NCBI RefSeq assembly: GCF_019970045.1
Contig: NZ_JAHXYI010000008.1
Coordinates: 186,001-250,000 of the forward strand
Reading direction: 5' to 3'
Length of the DNA: 64,000 nucleotides
DNA from: Chryseobacterium sp. GVT01B
GTDB lineage: Bacteria > Bacteroidota > Bacteroidia > Flavobacteriales > Weeksellaceae
Made by a program: the position numbers and the translations under genes. Positions 41,037 through 49,189 of this stretch are shown piece by piece (position 1 is the stretch's first letter; each line of letters starts with the position of its first letter). The notes beneath the pieces are model-generated. The model did not search any database, was not told the DNA's origin, and saw only the letters and a program-made list of their open reading frames with translations.

Positions 41037-41052
41037 TGTTTCACGTGAAATA
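41037..41052. promoter_or_regulatory. parS-like palindrome (candidate ParB site)
   Basis: TGTTTCACGTGAAATA differs at one position from the widely conserved chromosomal parS consensus TGTTTCACGTGAAACA. It is intergenic. If real it would bind ParB and place the window in the origin-proximal part of the chromosome. A single copy is seen here and parA/parB are not in the window. Confidence 0.45.
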
Positions 41053-41175
41053 ATTCCTCTTACGATGAAGTTTTTTATTTGTATTGCATTGGTTATCAGT
41101 TGAGTTGTAGTTGGGTTGATTAGCTTTAAATATATGAAAATGAATGCTTTTTTATTGTAAGACAGTTGTAATCAA

Positions 41176-41244
41176 TTCAATATGAGTGGGCTTTAGCCCA
41201 ATTGCAAAAAATGGAAAAAATCAACTGGCTTTAGCCGAAACCTA
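41176..41244. repeat. Dispersed double-palindrome repeat, copy 3
   Basis: Starts TTCAATATGAGTGGGCTT, contains the GGGCTTTAGCCC palindrome and a second, imperfect TGGCTTTAGCCG, and ends AAACCTAA. Same layout as the copies at 6559 and 12554. Confidence 0.85.
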
Positions 41245-41305
41245 ACCTCTAAACACAGATGTCACCGAAGTATACACAAATCTACTTAAGATTAATATAT
41301 AGAAT

Positions 41306-41337
41306 AAAAAAAGCTGCACATTTTGTACAGCTTTTTA
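41306..41337 (-). terminator. Terminator of the dehydratase-dar operon
   Basis: AGCTGCACA and TGTACAGCT form a stem with one mismatch around a short T-rich loop, with A/T runs on both sides. It lies just downstream of the reverse dehydratase gene. Confidence 0.7.
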
Positions 41338-41354
41338 ATATGTTGAATTGATCT

Positions 41355-41798
41355 TTAAGATTTTACTTCCTGAATAAACAGGTTGATTTCTGCTCTGATC
41401 AATAATTCATCATTATGAAATGTCTCACAGAAGATGTGGCAGATGTTCTCAAACTGAGAAATAAGTGAAGCTCTGGAAATGATTTTATCATTCACTTTTG
41501 GAAGGGCAAAAACCTCAATTTTTTTAATATTAGTAATAAACCCGATCACTTTTGTATCTGCCTCAGGATTTTCAAAGAAGCTTTGTCCAAGGATAGATGA
41601 GCAGGTCTGCGCCAGATTTTCAATTAATCCTGCTTCAGTAAACTCATTGTTGTGAACAAATATATTATCTTCTTTTATTTCAAAGGAAGTCACTACTTTT
41701 TCTTTGGTCAGCTCCAGGATATAGTCTGCCATTAGCATCGGTTCGCGATGCGGTAAAAAGTTGTGTATATTGATGATATTCTCTTCCTTTATTTCCAT
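41355..41798 (-). CDS. Hot-dog dehydratase (aryl polyene type), first of pair
   Basis: This 147-residue hot-dog protein has FLPHREPMLMADYILELTKEKVVTSFEI and FTEAGLIENLAQTCSSILGQSFF, the pattern of 3-hydroxyacyl-ACP dehydratase-like proteins in aryl polyene clusters. The GHFPG motif of classic FabZ is missing; HNNEFTEAGLIENLAQ stands at that position. It may form a heterodimer with the related protein from the next gene, seven bases away. Confidence 0.85.
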   Translation of the reverse strand: MEIKEENIINIHNFLPHREPMLMADYILELTKEKVVTSFEIKEDNIFVHNNEFTEAGLIENLAQTCSSILGQSFFENPEADTKVIGFITNIKKIEVFALPKVNDKIISRASLISQFENICHIFCETFHNDELLIRAEINLFIQEVKS

Positions 41799-41805
41799 TT
41801 ACAGT

Positions 41806-42237
41806 TTATTTTACAGCGGTTTTCATTTGAGATTTTGCAATCACTTCACCGTTCAGTTTCGTAACGATATCTACGAGAGTTACTCCCATTACTTCATTAA
41901 GGATTGTTACTTCAGATGTCAGATGATCTCCTGTTTTAGGCAAAATTTCAGCTTCAAAAGATTTAATGGCTCCAATATATCCGGTAGGAGCATCTTTTCC
42001 CAGCAGATAATATTTATATCCGGTATGCAGCGCAACACTCTGTGCCTGATGCTCAATCAGTCCTGAAGCCTGAAAAAAACCGTCCTGAATAAAAAGATTA
42101 TCTTCTTTTATTTCAAAACCGGATAAAAGGTGGTTTTCAGAATATTCTGACAATTCATGCACCATCACAAAAGGAAACCGTTGCGGAATAAGGCTTTCTA
42201 CAAAATCTTTATCGGAGGTCGGCAGTCTGTTTTCCAT
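41806..42237 (-). CDS. Hot-dog dehydratase (aryl polyene type), second of pair
   Basis: This 143-residue protein is related to its neighbour at 41355: LIPQRFPFVMVHELSEYSENHLLSGFEIKEDNLFIQDGFFQASGLIEHQAQSVAL (spanning about residues 15-69). Both share the phrase FEIKEDN. The start ATG overlaps the DarB stop by one base (TAATG), so the DarB and dehydratase proteins are made in coupled fashion; the longer frame to 42261 is unlikely. It probably works with the 41355 product in polyene dehydration. Confidence 0.85.
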   Translation of the reverse strand: MENRLPTSDKDFVESLIPQRFPFVMVHELSEYSENHLLSGFEIKEDNLFIQDGFFQASGLIEHQAQSVALHTGYKYYLLGKDAPTGYIGAIKSFEAEILPKTGDHLTSEVTILNEVMGVTLVDIVTKLNGEVIAKSQMKTAVK

Positions 42238-43376
42238 TAGCAAACGGTTAATAGAGCACAAGAATAAGCGAATCTTCCACTTTCAGGAACACAAAGAAGT
42301 ACTTTTTCTCCTTTTTTCAATGTTCCGGAGTTCATCAATTCTTCAAGGGCAATAAATATAGATCCTGCTCCGATGTTTCCAACTTCAGAAAGATTATAGA
42401 ACCATTTTTCTGCAGGGAAATCCATTCCTTTTTTAGCAAATTCTTCTTTCAGCCCATCTTTGAAATAGCCTGAAGAAATGTGAGCCAATACATGGTCGAT
42501 TTTCTCCGGATCCAGATTATGTTTGTCGAAAGAAGATCTTAAACTTTCCGCTCCTTTTACAAGGATATATTTATCAAGGATTTTAGTATCCTGTTTGATG
42601 GCAAAAATAGATTGCTTCAACCAGTCATCAGAAGGGTAATCTGCCCATGATTTCAGGCTTCCGTCTTCCAGTTTATCACATCCGGCATACATACATGCTT
42701 CAATTTCGTGCGCATAAGAATAGAAATCAATGAATTCTACTTTTAAGGAAGTACTGTTTTCCCTCGGTTTATTTTCTAATAAGAAAGCACCTGCTCCGTC
42801 AGAAAGCATCCATCTAAGGAATTCTCTTTTGAAAGCAATAATAGGCCTTTCTTCCAGTAATTTTAAATTTTCAGCCTCGTGGTTGAATTTATCAGCAGTC
42901 ATCCATGCAGACATTCTTTCGGAACCAGCACATACAGCATTTTCCTGTACACCGGCTTTTACAGAAAGGAATCCATAGTTCAGAGCATTCATCCCTGAGT
43001 TACAAAGACCTGTTGAAGTATTAATCTCAATAGATTTTCCGATGTTCAGTTCACCATGTACCATAGAAGCATGAGAAGGCTGGATCTGGTCTGGTGAAGT
43101 AGTTCCTACGGATAATAGTTTCATGTCTTCCTTTTTGAAATTTTCATCAAAAAGTCCCTCAATCGCTTTTGCAGTAAGCTGCGCATTAGAGTGTGTAGGA
43201 TTTCCCTCTTTATCTAAAGCGTAGTATCTTGTTGTGATTTTATTATTTCTTAGGATAAGTGATTTTGCTTTAGATGGCGCATCATTGATAAGCCCAAGAT
43301 AAGTCTCCATTTCATCATTCGCTACCGGCTCATTGGGTAAGTATTTTGATGCTTTTGTTATAAATACGTCGTACAT
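42237..43376 (-). CDS. darB: Dialkylresorcinol ketosynthase DarB (KAS III-like)
   Basis: This 379-residue KAS III-like enzyme has the active Cys in STGLCNSGMNALN (about residue 120), a His in HVLAHISSGYF (about 298) and an Asn in YNLSEVGNIGAGS (about 335), the Cys-His-Asn set of FabH-type enzymes. DarB condenses two acyl thioesters on the way to 2,5-dialkylresorcinol. It lies one base after darA and is coupled to the dehydratase pair, so the dialkylresorcinol genes share an operon with polyene genes. Confidence 0.9.
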   Translation of the reverse strand: MYDVFITKASKYLPNEPVANDEMETYLGLINDAPSKAKSLILRNNKITTRYYALDKEGNPTHSNAQLTAKAIEGLFDENFKKEDMKLLSVGTTSPDQIQPSHASMVHGELNIGKSIEINTSTGLCNSGMNALNYGFLSVKAGVQENAVCAGSERMSAWMTADKFNHEAENLKLLEERPIIAFKREFLRWMLSDGAGAFLLENKPRENSTSLKVEFIDFYSYAHEIEACMYAGCDKLEDGSLKSWADYPSDDWLKQSIFAIKQDTKILDKYILVKGAESLRSSFDKHNLDPEKIDHVLAHISSGYFKDGLKEEFAKKGMDFPAEKWFYNLSEVGNIGAGSIFIALEELMNSGTLKKGEKVLLCVPESGRFAYSCALLTVC

Positions 43377-43377
43377 T

Positions 43378-44292
43378 CTATTTTAAATTAATTCCTTGTA
43401 AATATCTTTTTTGTTTTTGTCTTTTAAACCAAAATATAGGGGTTGTAAGCAGGTGTAAAACCAAAACGACAGGTGAGATAATCCATATCGCTGCCATCAA
43501 ATATACCTTAAAGAATTTTATCAGCAATGGGCGTTTCTCTTTTTTCTTAATAATCAGATTAGACCATACTGTGAAAATTTTGTTTCCTACCTTTTCTACC
43601 CGTACTAAAAACGCACGAATTTCAATGGCTCCGTTTTTTACGAGATCCGGCTGTAAATTATTAAGGTCATTATTATTAAAATGTCTTTCAATAATCTCGC
43701 CATACTTTACCGAGCCTGTGATTTCTTCATCGGAAACCCCTGCAGCGGGAAGCATTCCGGATTTTTCTTTCTGCCCTGTTGTAAGCCATCGAAGGATAGT
43801 TAATACACTTGTATAATTGTCATGTCTGTCTACCAGTGCAATATTCCCGACAAGTTTAGCTTGTAAATCTCTTAAGTATACCTTTAATTTCTCCTGGGAA
43901 AGCATCCACATATTTCTGGTTCCGGAGATAGTGACTACAGGTGTATCTTTAAGAATACGTTCTGCATAACCACTCTTTAAAAATGAAATGATAGGAATGG
44001 ATGGTGTGAGATACCATACCTGATACCCGAAAAGAATAAGGTCGTACTTTTTGTTCAGAATTTCTTCCGATGGAGGCAGAATTTCTTTTGGAATCTGTAA
44101 ATAAGACTCTGGAAAGGTATTGAAAAAAACATCACCAGGCCAGGGAAAAGGAAAATCATCCTTTAGCTGAATATTATAATAGGTTACATCGTATTTTTCC
44201 TTCTGGGCTTCAAAAGGTTTTGCAATGTTCCTCACAATATCTTCGAGTTGTCCGGTTTGTGAATAATATATGACAAGTATATTTTTCTTCAT
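43378..44292 (-). CDS. darA: Dialkylresorcinol condensing enzyme DarA
   Basis: This 304-residue protein opens with a flavodoxin-like N-terminus (ILVIYYSQTGQLEDIVRNIAKPF, residues about 5-27) and has FGYQVWYLTPSIPIISFLKSG near 88-108. A C-terminal membrane-associated helix pair (about 265-290) follows. This is the layout of flavobacterial DarA, which completes ring formation after DarB. Next to darB, this identifies the resorcinol half of flexirubin. Confidence 0.88.
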   Translation of the reverse strand: MKKNILVIYYSQTGQLEDIVRNIAKPFEAQKEKYDVTYYNIQLKDDFPFPWPGDVFFNTFPESYLQIPKEILPPSEEILNKKYDLILFGYQVWYLTPSIPIISFLKSGYAERILKDTPVVTISGTRNMWMLSQEKLKVYLRDLQAKLVGNIALVDRHDNYTSVLTILRWLTTGQKEKSGMLPAAGVSDEEITGSVKYGEIIERHFNNNDLNNLQPDLVKNGAIEIRAFLVRVEKVGNKIFTVWSNLIIKKKEKRPLLIKFFKVYLMAAIWIISPVVLVLHLLTTPIFWFKRQKQKRYLQGINLK

Positions 44293-44331
44293 TAGTTTTC
44301 TTTAGCGTTTACAAAAGTATGTTTTTCATAT

Positions 44332-47300
44332 TTATTTTTTAGTTTTAAATACTTTTAATGATTCAGAACTAAATTCTAGTATATAATTATCATTTTCAAA
44401 CGAAGCATTCTTTGTGTTGACAAAAATGATGGTCTCAGGAAGAACCTGAATCTCATTAAAGCTGAAATCATCATGTGAGATCAAAAGAACATCAATCTTT
44501 TTACTCACTTCCGAAAGGTCTTTTATATACTGTATCTTTCTTCTTTTTACCAGATAGCTGTGCGTGGCTATTGCTCTTTTTTCATCACTTTTTATCAGAG
44601 AAAAAATTCTTCGGCTGGCCTGATATAAAGTTAATAATGCATCTTTTTGTCCGAAGTCATCAGCCATGTGGAGGATGTTGGCTTCATTGGAAATATGCTT
44701 ATTAAGTTCGAAATATACTGATTTTTTAGTGTTGAAGTCTTCTTTTACTTCATTTACCACTTCACTGTCTTTATAAAGATAGCTCAGAAACAGTTTCTTT
44801 TTAAAATAATTCTCATCCTCGATCTCTTCTCTCAGTTTTGCAAATTCTTCCCTGAAATAAGCATTGATCTTCTTTGTTCTTTCGGAATAGGTCTTGCCGA
44901 AGCTCATATCGTCTTTGCTTATTCTGTTGCCTACCTTTACGGTAATACTTCCGTCATAGATGATGAAGTCTCCTTTTGGTAATACTTCAGAGTTTCCATG
45001 AATGTAAAGCGGAAGAACGTCCAGTTCAAATTGCTCAGCAAGATAGAAGGCTCCTTTATGGAATCTTTTAACATCATTGGTATACGAACGCTCTGCCTCA
45101 GGGAAAACAACAAGAGAATATCCTTGTGCAATTTTTTCCTTCAGTTTATCCATTCCGTTCTCAATTCCCTGGGAAACCGGATAGAAGCCCAGTGCTTTTA
45201 CCAGTTTTCCGAAAACAGGAGAATCATATACCCAGTCATTCACCAGATAGATGATTTTATGAGTAGCCATGGCAATCGCCAGGGTATCTAGGAAAGATGT
45301 ATGGTTGGCAATAATAACGGCCGGTTTACTGAAATCTTCAGCTGTATTTTTAATAACCCTTTTCTTTACAAAAGGAGTTAAGTAAAGTACCGATGTTAAA
45401 AATTTAGCCAGAATCAGTTTGATGATGTCTAATGTTTTTCCTTTCGCATTTTTAATAAATAAACTTCCGAAAGCTGAAAATATCAATCCACCTAATCCGT
45501 AATATAAAAACGAAAATACAGCCCTTAAAAATAACCTGAGGGTAATGGGTGATAAACCTTTTTTCGCCCGGTTGATAATGAATAATCGGAACCAGAAAGG
45601 ATATAGGGTAGAAGTAATAATAATCACGGAAAACATTCCGATCAGGGCTACTAATGCCAAAGAATGCAGTGCAGGATGCTTGGCAAAGATCAGTGATCCA
45701 ATGGAAAGAATAGTGGTGAAAACCGCAAGAATAATGGATGTTCTGTAAGTTGGCAATTCATTTTTTCCTGTTGTGTGCTCTTTTTGCATAGCCTGTGTCA
45801 GGAAGATACTGAAATCATCTCCCACTCCAAAGACCAGGGTACATACTACAGTACTGAAAATATTGAGTTCCAATCCTAAGAAATAAAGGATTCCTGCTGT
45901 TACAATTCCCGTTAAAACAATCGGGAACATGGTAAGAATGGTGAGTTCAAGATTTCTAAAAAATACAATAATGGTAAGAACAATTGCTAAAAGAGAATAA
46001 TTGATCAGCGTATTGAAATCTCTTTTCAGCAAGCCGAGGAAATTCTCATTCATCTGCTGGCGGTCAATGGCAAGAGCATCATGTTTCTTTTCAATATCTT
46101 TAATGAAAGCATCTCTTTTGTTTTCATCCACTTTTACTACATTGGAAACGGTGTAAAAACCGTTTTCGCTGCTCATGAATTCTGAGATCTGAAGGGCTTT
46201 TACCTTTTCATAGTCTTTAAGGCTTAATGAAGTATAGTTTTTATGCAGAGTTTCATTGAAGGTGTCAAAAGCTGAACCGTTGAATCCAAATTTATTTCCA
46301 TTACTGATCAGCTCAGAAATAGTCTGATTCTTTTTAGAGTCATTCCAGAAGCTGTTCCATTTCTCAATCTTTTTTTGCTGGTCCTTTTCCGAAAGAACAA
46401 TACTTCCGATAGAATTGTAACTTAATATCTTACCTTCTTTTTTCTCTTTCTTAAGGAAACTGTTTAATTCGGAATTACGGGTTAGTGCCTGTTCTTCAGA
46501 ATTTCCATAAGAGATTGTATAAATCGATTTTGAGGTAATATCAGAAAGCTTCTGCAGTTTGGCTTCACTGATTTTGAGATCTTTTGGAATATAATTAAGA
46601 TCGCCAATGTCTTCATTAAAGCCTACATGCCTGAATCCGAACAGGCAGGCAAGAATGATAATAGAGCATCCTATAATCAAAGGTTTGTTTTTCTCATAAG
46701 GATAAGATCCTATTTTGTCGATGAAATTCGTGTTGAGGTGTTCTCCTTTTTCTTTTGGTTTATACAGCTGGGGAACAATAATCAATGCTGAAACTGAAGA
46801 AAGAATAACGGTGATAGCAGCAAAAAGCCCAAGATCTTTCAATGCTTCAGAACGTACAAAAACCAGACACAGGAATGAAACAGCTGTCGTTGCACTACTC
46901 AGGATAATAGGCTGGGTGATTTCTTTGTAAAGCTCTTCAATATTGTTGTTGTGCTTGTAATGGGTAAGGATATGGAGGGCATAATCTATCGTAATTCCAA
47001 TCAGGATAGCTCCTACACTTAATGAGATTGCTGAAATTTTATCTTTAATAAAATAAAGAATCAATAAAGCAAGAAGTACAGAGAATACTGTTGGTAAAAA
47101 GACAATGATGGGAGTAAAGAAATTCCTGAAATAATAGATAAGAAGGATCAAAAGAACCGTCATAGAAATTACTACCGTATTCTGAATGTCTTTTTTGATC
47201 TGTTTGGCATTGGCCACGGCAATCACCGGAGAACCGAAATAACTGATTTCTGTTTTTCCCTTGAACTGTTTATTAATGCCATCTTTTATTGAGTTGAGCT

Positions 47301-47988
47301 GGTCTACAAAAACTTCATTGGCTTTCGTATCATTACTTTTATTTTTAGGATCAATAAATAGTAACAGGTTTTTTCCGTCTTTGGTTACAATATAGCTGTC
47401 TTCAAGTTTGAAATCCTTACTGATGTTTAAGGCATTTAATTTTTTGATCCCTAAAAAAGTAAGTCCCAAAGGGTCTTTTTTAATAAATTCTTTGGTTACA
47501 AGGCTTGTTGGAGAAACCAAAGAGATGTAATTATTCTCTACTTGTTTGGCAATGCTGTCTTTCTGAAGTTTGCGGTCTATTTCCCTGTAATCATTTTCAT
47601 TAAGGAATAATGGTAAGTTTTGGCTTACAAAATCAAATGTTTCCGAGATTTCATTATCATTTACTTTGCCCTGAACAGAACCTATATACTTTTGCAAAGG
47701 CTCTATTTTCTGCAAAAAAGTATCTGCCGTTTCGGAAAGCTGGAAGCTGTCTTCGCCGGATTTATTCTCTATAATAACGATGATCTTATCCGAAAAATTA
47801 AGCTGCTTAAGAACCTTCGCCGTAAGATCAGATTTTTCATTTTTAGGAATGATTTGATTGATATCTTCCTCAAAATTGATCTTTGATGCAAAAAACAAGC
47901 ATAAAACAGCAATTCCTAAGGCTGTAAGTACAGATAGGATTTTATTTCTGGAAATCAGATAATATAAAAATATAAAAAAACGATGCAT
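44332..47988 (-). CDS. MMPL-family exporter fused to PlsC-like acyltransferase and a degenerate methyltransferase-like tail
   Basis: This 1218-residue protein has an RND/MMPL transporter part (residues about 1-830) with two sets of membrane helices around two large periplasmic loops. A PlsC-like acyltransferase domain follows (about 860-1075) with NHTSFLDTLAIA (HxxxxD) and VFPEAERSYT. The last 130 residues align in position with the methyltransferase domain of related trifunctional proteins, but the expected glycine-rich SAM motif reads ILHMADDFGQKDALL. It probably exports or acylates the pigment at the membrane. A TAAATTTG box lies 19 bp upstream. Confidence 0.93.
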   Translation of the reverse strand: MHRFFIFLYYLISRNKILSVLTALGIAVLCLFFASKINFEEDINQIIPKNEKSDLTAKVLKQLNFSDKIIVIIENKSGEDSFQLSETADTFLQKIEPLQKYIGSVQGKVNDNEISETFDFVSQNLPLFLNENDYREIDRKLQKDSIAKQVENNYISLVSPTSLVTKEFIKKDPLGLTFLGIKKLNALNISKDFKLEDSYIVTKDGKNLLLFIDPKNKSNDTKANEVFVDQLNSIKDGINKQFKGKTEISYFGSPVIAVANAKQIKKDIQNTVVISMTVLLILLIYYFRNFFTPIIVFLPTVFSVLLALLILYFIKDKISAISLSVGAILIGITIDYALHILTHYKHNNNIEELYKEITQPIILSSATTAVSFLCLVFVRSEALKDLGLFAAITVILSSVSALIIVPQLYKPKEKGEHLNTNFIDKIGSYPYEKNKPLIIGCSIIILACLFGFRHVGFNEDIGDLNYIPKDLKISEAKLQKLSDITSKSIYTISYGNSEEQALTRNSELNSFLKKEKKEGKILSYNSIGSIVLSEKDQQKKIEKWNSFWNDSKKNQTISELISNGNKFGFNGSAFDTFNETLHKNYTSLSLKDYEKVKALQISEFMSSENGFYTVSNVVKVDENKRDAFIKDIEKKHDALAIDRQQMNENFLGLLKRDFNTLINYSLLAIVLTIIVFFRNLELTILTMFPIVLTGIVTAGILYFLGLELNIFSTVVCTLVFGVGDDFSIFLTQAMQKEHTTGKNELPTYRTSIILAVFTTILSIGSLIFAKHPALHSLALVALIGMFSVIIITSTLYPFWFRLFIINRAKKGLSPITLRLFLRAVFSFLYYGLGGLIFSAFGSLFIKNAKGKTLDIIKLILAKFLTSVLYLTPFVKKRVIKNTAEDFSKPAVIIANHTSFLDTLAIAMATHKIIYLVNDWVYDSPVFGKLVKALGFYPVSQGIENGMDKLKEKIAQGYSLVVFPEAERSYTNDVKRFHKGAFYLAEQFELDVLPLYIHGNSEVLPKGDFIIYDGSITVKVGNRISKDDMSFGKTYSERTKKINAYFREEFAKLREEIEDENYFKKKLFLSYLYKDSEVVNEVKEDFNTKKSVYFELNKHISNEANILHMADDFGQKDALLTLYQASRRIFSLIKSDEKRAIATHSYLVKRRKIQYIKDLSEVSKKIDVLLISHDDFSFNEIQVLPETIIFVNTKNASFENDNYILEFSSESLKVFKTKK

Positions 47989-48007
47989 TGCATGTAAATC
48001 AAGTCTG

Positions 48008-48015
48008 CAAATTTA
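48008..48015 (-). promoter_or_regulatory. Promoter -7 box (TAAATTTG) of the MMPL fusion gene
   Basis: Exact TAnnTTTG on the reverse strand, 19 bp before the start codon. It is the most upstream promoter seen for the reverse arm. Confidence 0.5.
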
Positions 48016-48101
48016 ATTTTTTAAGCATTAGTTCAAAATAGTTGGAGAGAAGTTTTGACTGAAAATCAATAAAATATTCTAGGAAGAATGAAAAAATATT
48101 C

Positions 48102-48109
48102 TACTTTTG
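48102..48109 (+). promoter_or_regulatory. Promoter -7 box (TACTTTTG)
   Basis: Exact TAnnTTTG match 71 bp before the ATG at 48181, on the forward side of the divergent region next to the MMPL gene. Confidence 0.5.
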
Positions 48110-48180
48110 CAAAAGTTCCCCTTTAGAAAAATGTATTTTAAATCACAATTATTATTAAAAAATAAGAATCTGTTTTAGAT

Positions 48181-49188
48181 ATGTTGAAAAGAAATGATGA
48201 AAAAATAAACGGATTTCTATTTGTAATAGTACTTCCGCTTCTGCTGTTTGCTATGTCTTATTATGGATTTGAATCTTCCTATACGAGACTGAAAACATCA
48301 GAAACAACTCCCGACTTCTTATTTTCCTCGGTATATGCTTACAGGGTGATTCCCAATTACCTGAGTGTGCAGATGACAGATCTGATGTATAACCTGATCA
48401 ATGGTCCTCTTTCTTTCTTCAAAGATTTTTTGACAAAAAACGGAACGCCTTTTTACCATGGACTTTTCCTGATGAATAGCGTGTTTTTTATTGGATGCTC
48501 CCTGATCTTAGATGCTGTATTTAAACTGAAGTCTACTGGTCTTCTGCTCAATCTTAGTGCAAGAAGAATTATCCATCTTTTATCTGTTTTTTTTATCGTA
48601 ATTACTCAGTATGCACCGACAAATTGTGATACGATTGCACTTTTCTGTTATCTGGCCGGTGTATTTTTAACACTGAAATACTTAGATACCAGAAGAAATA
48701 TCTTCTTTTTTATTCTCATAGGTCTTATCGCAATCTCTACATTGGTAAGAGAGACCGCCTGTCTGAATATTGCTTTTTTTGCTGCCGTGTTTTTCAATAT
48801 TGATGAATTGAAAAAAGGAAATTATCAGGTGATCTGGAAAATACTACCTCTGGTTGTTGCTTTTCTTGTTCCTTATCTGGGATTGAGAGCTTTTCTTGTT
48901 CAGGATGAAACTACATTCGTAGAAGGTTTTTATATCAACAGAAACTTTTCAAGTCCTTTCAATCTTGCGGGATTGATCTTTGCCATCATTGTGATTTACT
49001 TTATATACAGACTTTGTACTGATGGAGAAAACAGGACTGTTTTTGGGAAATATTTTTTCTTTTCAATTCCTTACCTTATCATGATCACTTTAGTAGGGTT
49101 ATTTTGGGAGGTGAGACTTTTTCTGCCTTTAATTTTGACAGGAATTATCATTGTCTATCATCAGTTTAAAAAAACATCAGAGATTTAA
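48181..49188 (+). CDS. Polytopic membrane protein of unknown function
   Basis: This 335-residue protein has about nine hydrophobic segments, among them FLFVIVLPLLLFAMSYYGF, FFILIGLIAISTLVRETACLNIAFFAAVFF and LVVAFLVPYLGLRAFL. The RETA motif after a helix and the overall layout resemble membrane glycosyltransferase-like or polymerase-like proteins of polysaccharide loci, but no family can be named. It is followed one base later by an EpsG-like gene, so the two probably act together. Confidence 0.75.
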   Translation: MLKRNDEKINGFLFVIVLPLLLFAMSYYGFESSYTRLKTSETTPDFLFSSVYAYRVIPNYLSVQMTDLMYNLINGPLSFFKDFLTKNGTPFYHGLFLMNSVFFIGCSLILDAVFKLKSTGLLLNLSARRIIHLLSVFFIVITQYAPTNCDTIALFCYLAGVFLTLKYLDTRRNIFFFILIGLIAISTLVRETACLNIAFFAAVFFNIDELKKGNYQVIWKILPLVVAFLVPYLGLRAFLVQDETTFVEGFYINRNFSSPFNLAGLIFAIIVIYFIYRLCTDGENRTVFGKYFFFSIPYLIMITLVGLFWEVRLFLPLILTGIIIVYHQFKKTSEI

Positions 49189-49189
49189 C

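Larger units (their letters stand above)
40878..41354. other. Intergenic region with terminators, a parS-like site and a dispersed repeat
   Basis: This 477-bp gap has no gene. It holds the peptide-gene terminator, a 16-bp parS-like palindrome at 41037, copy 3 of the double-palindrome repeat at 41176, and a terminator for the reverse operon at 41306. Confidence 0.7.
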
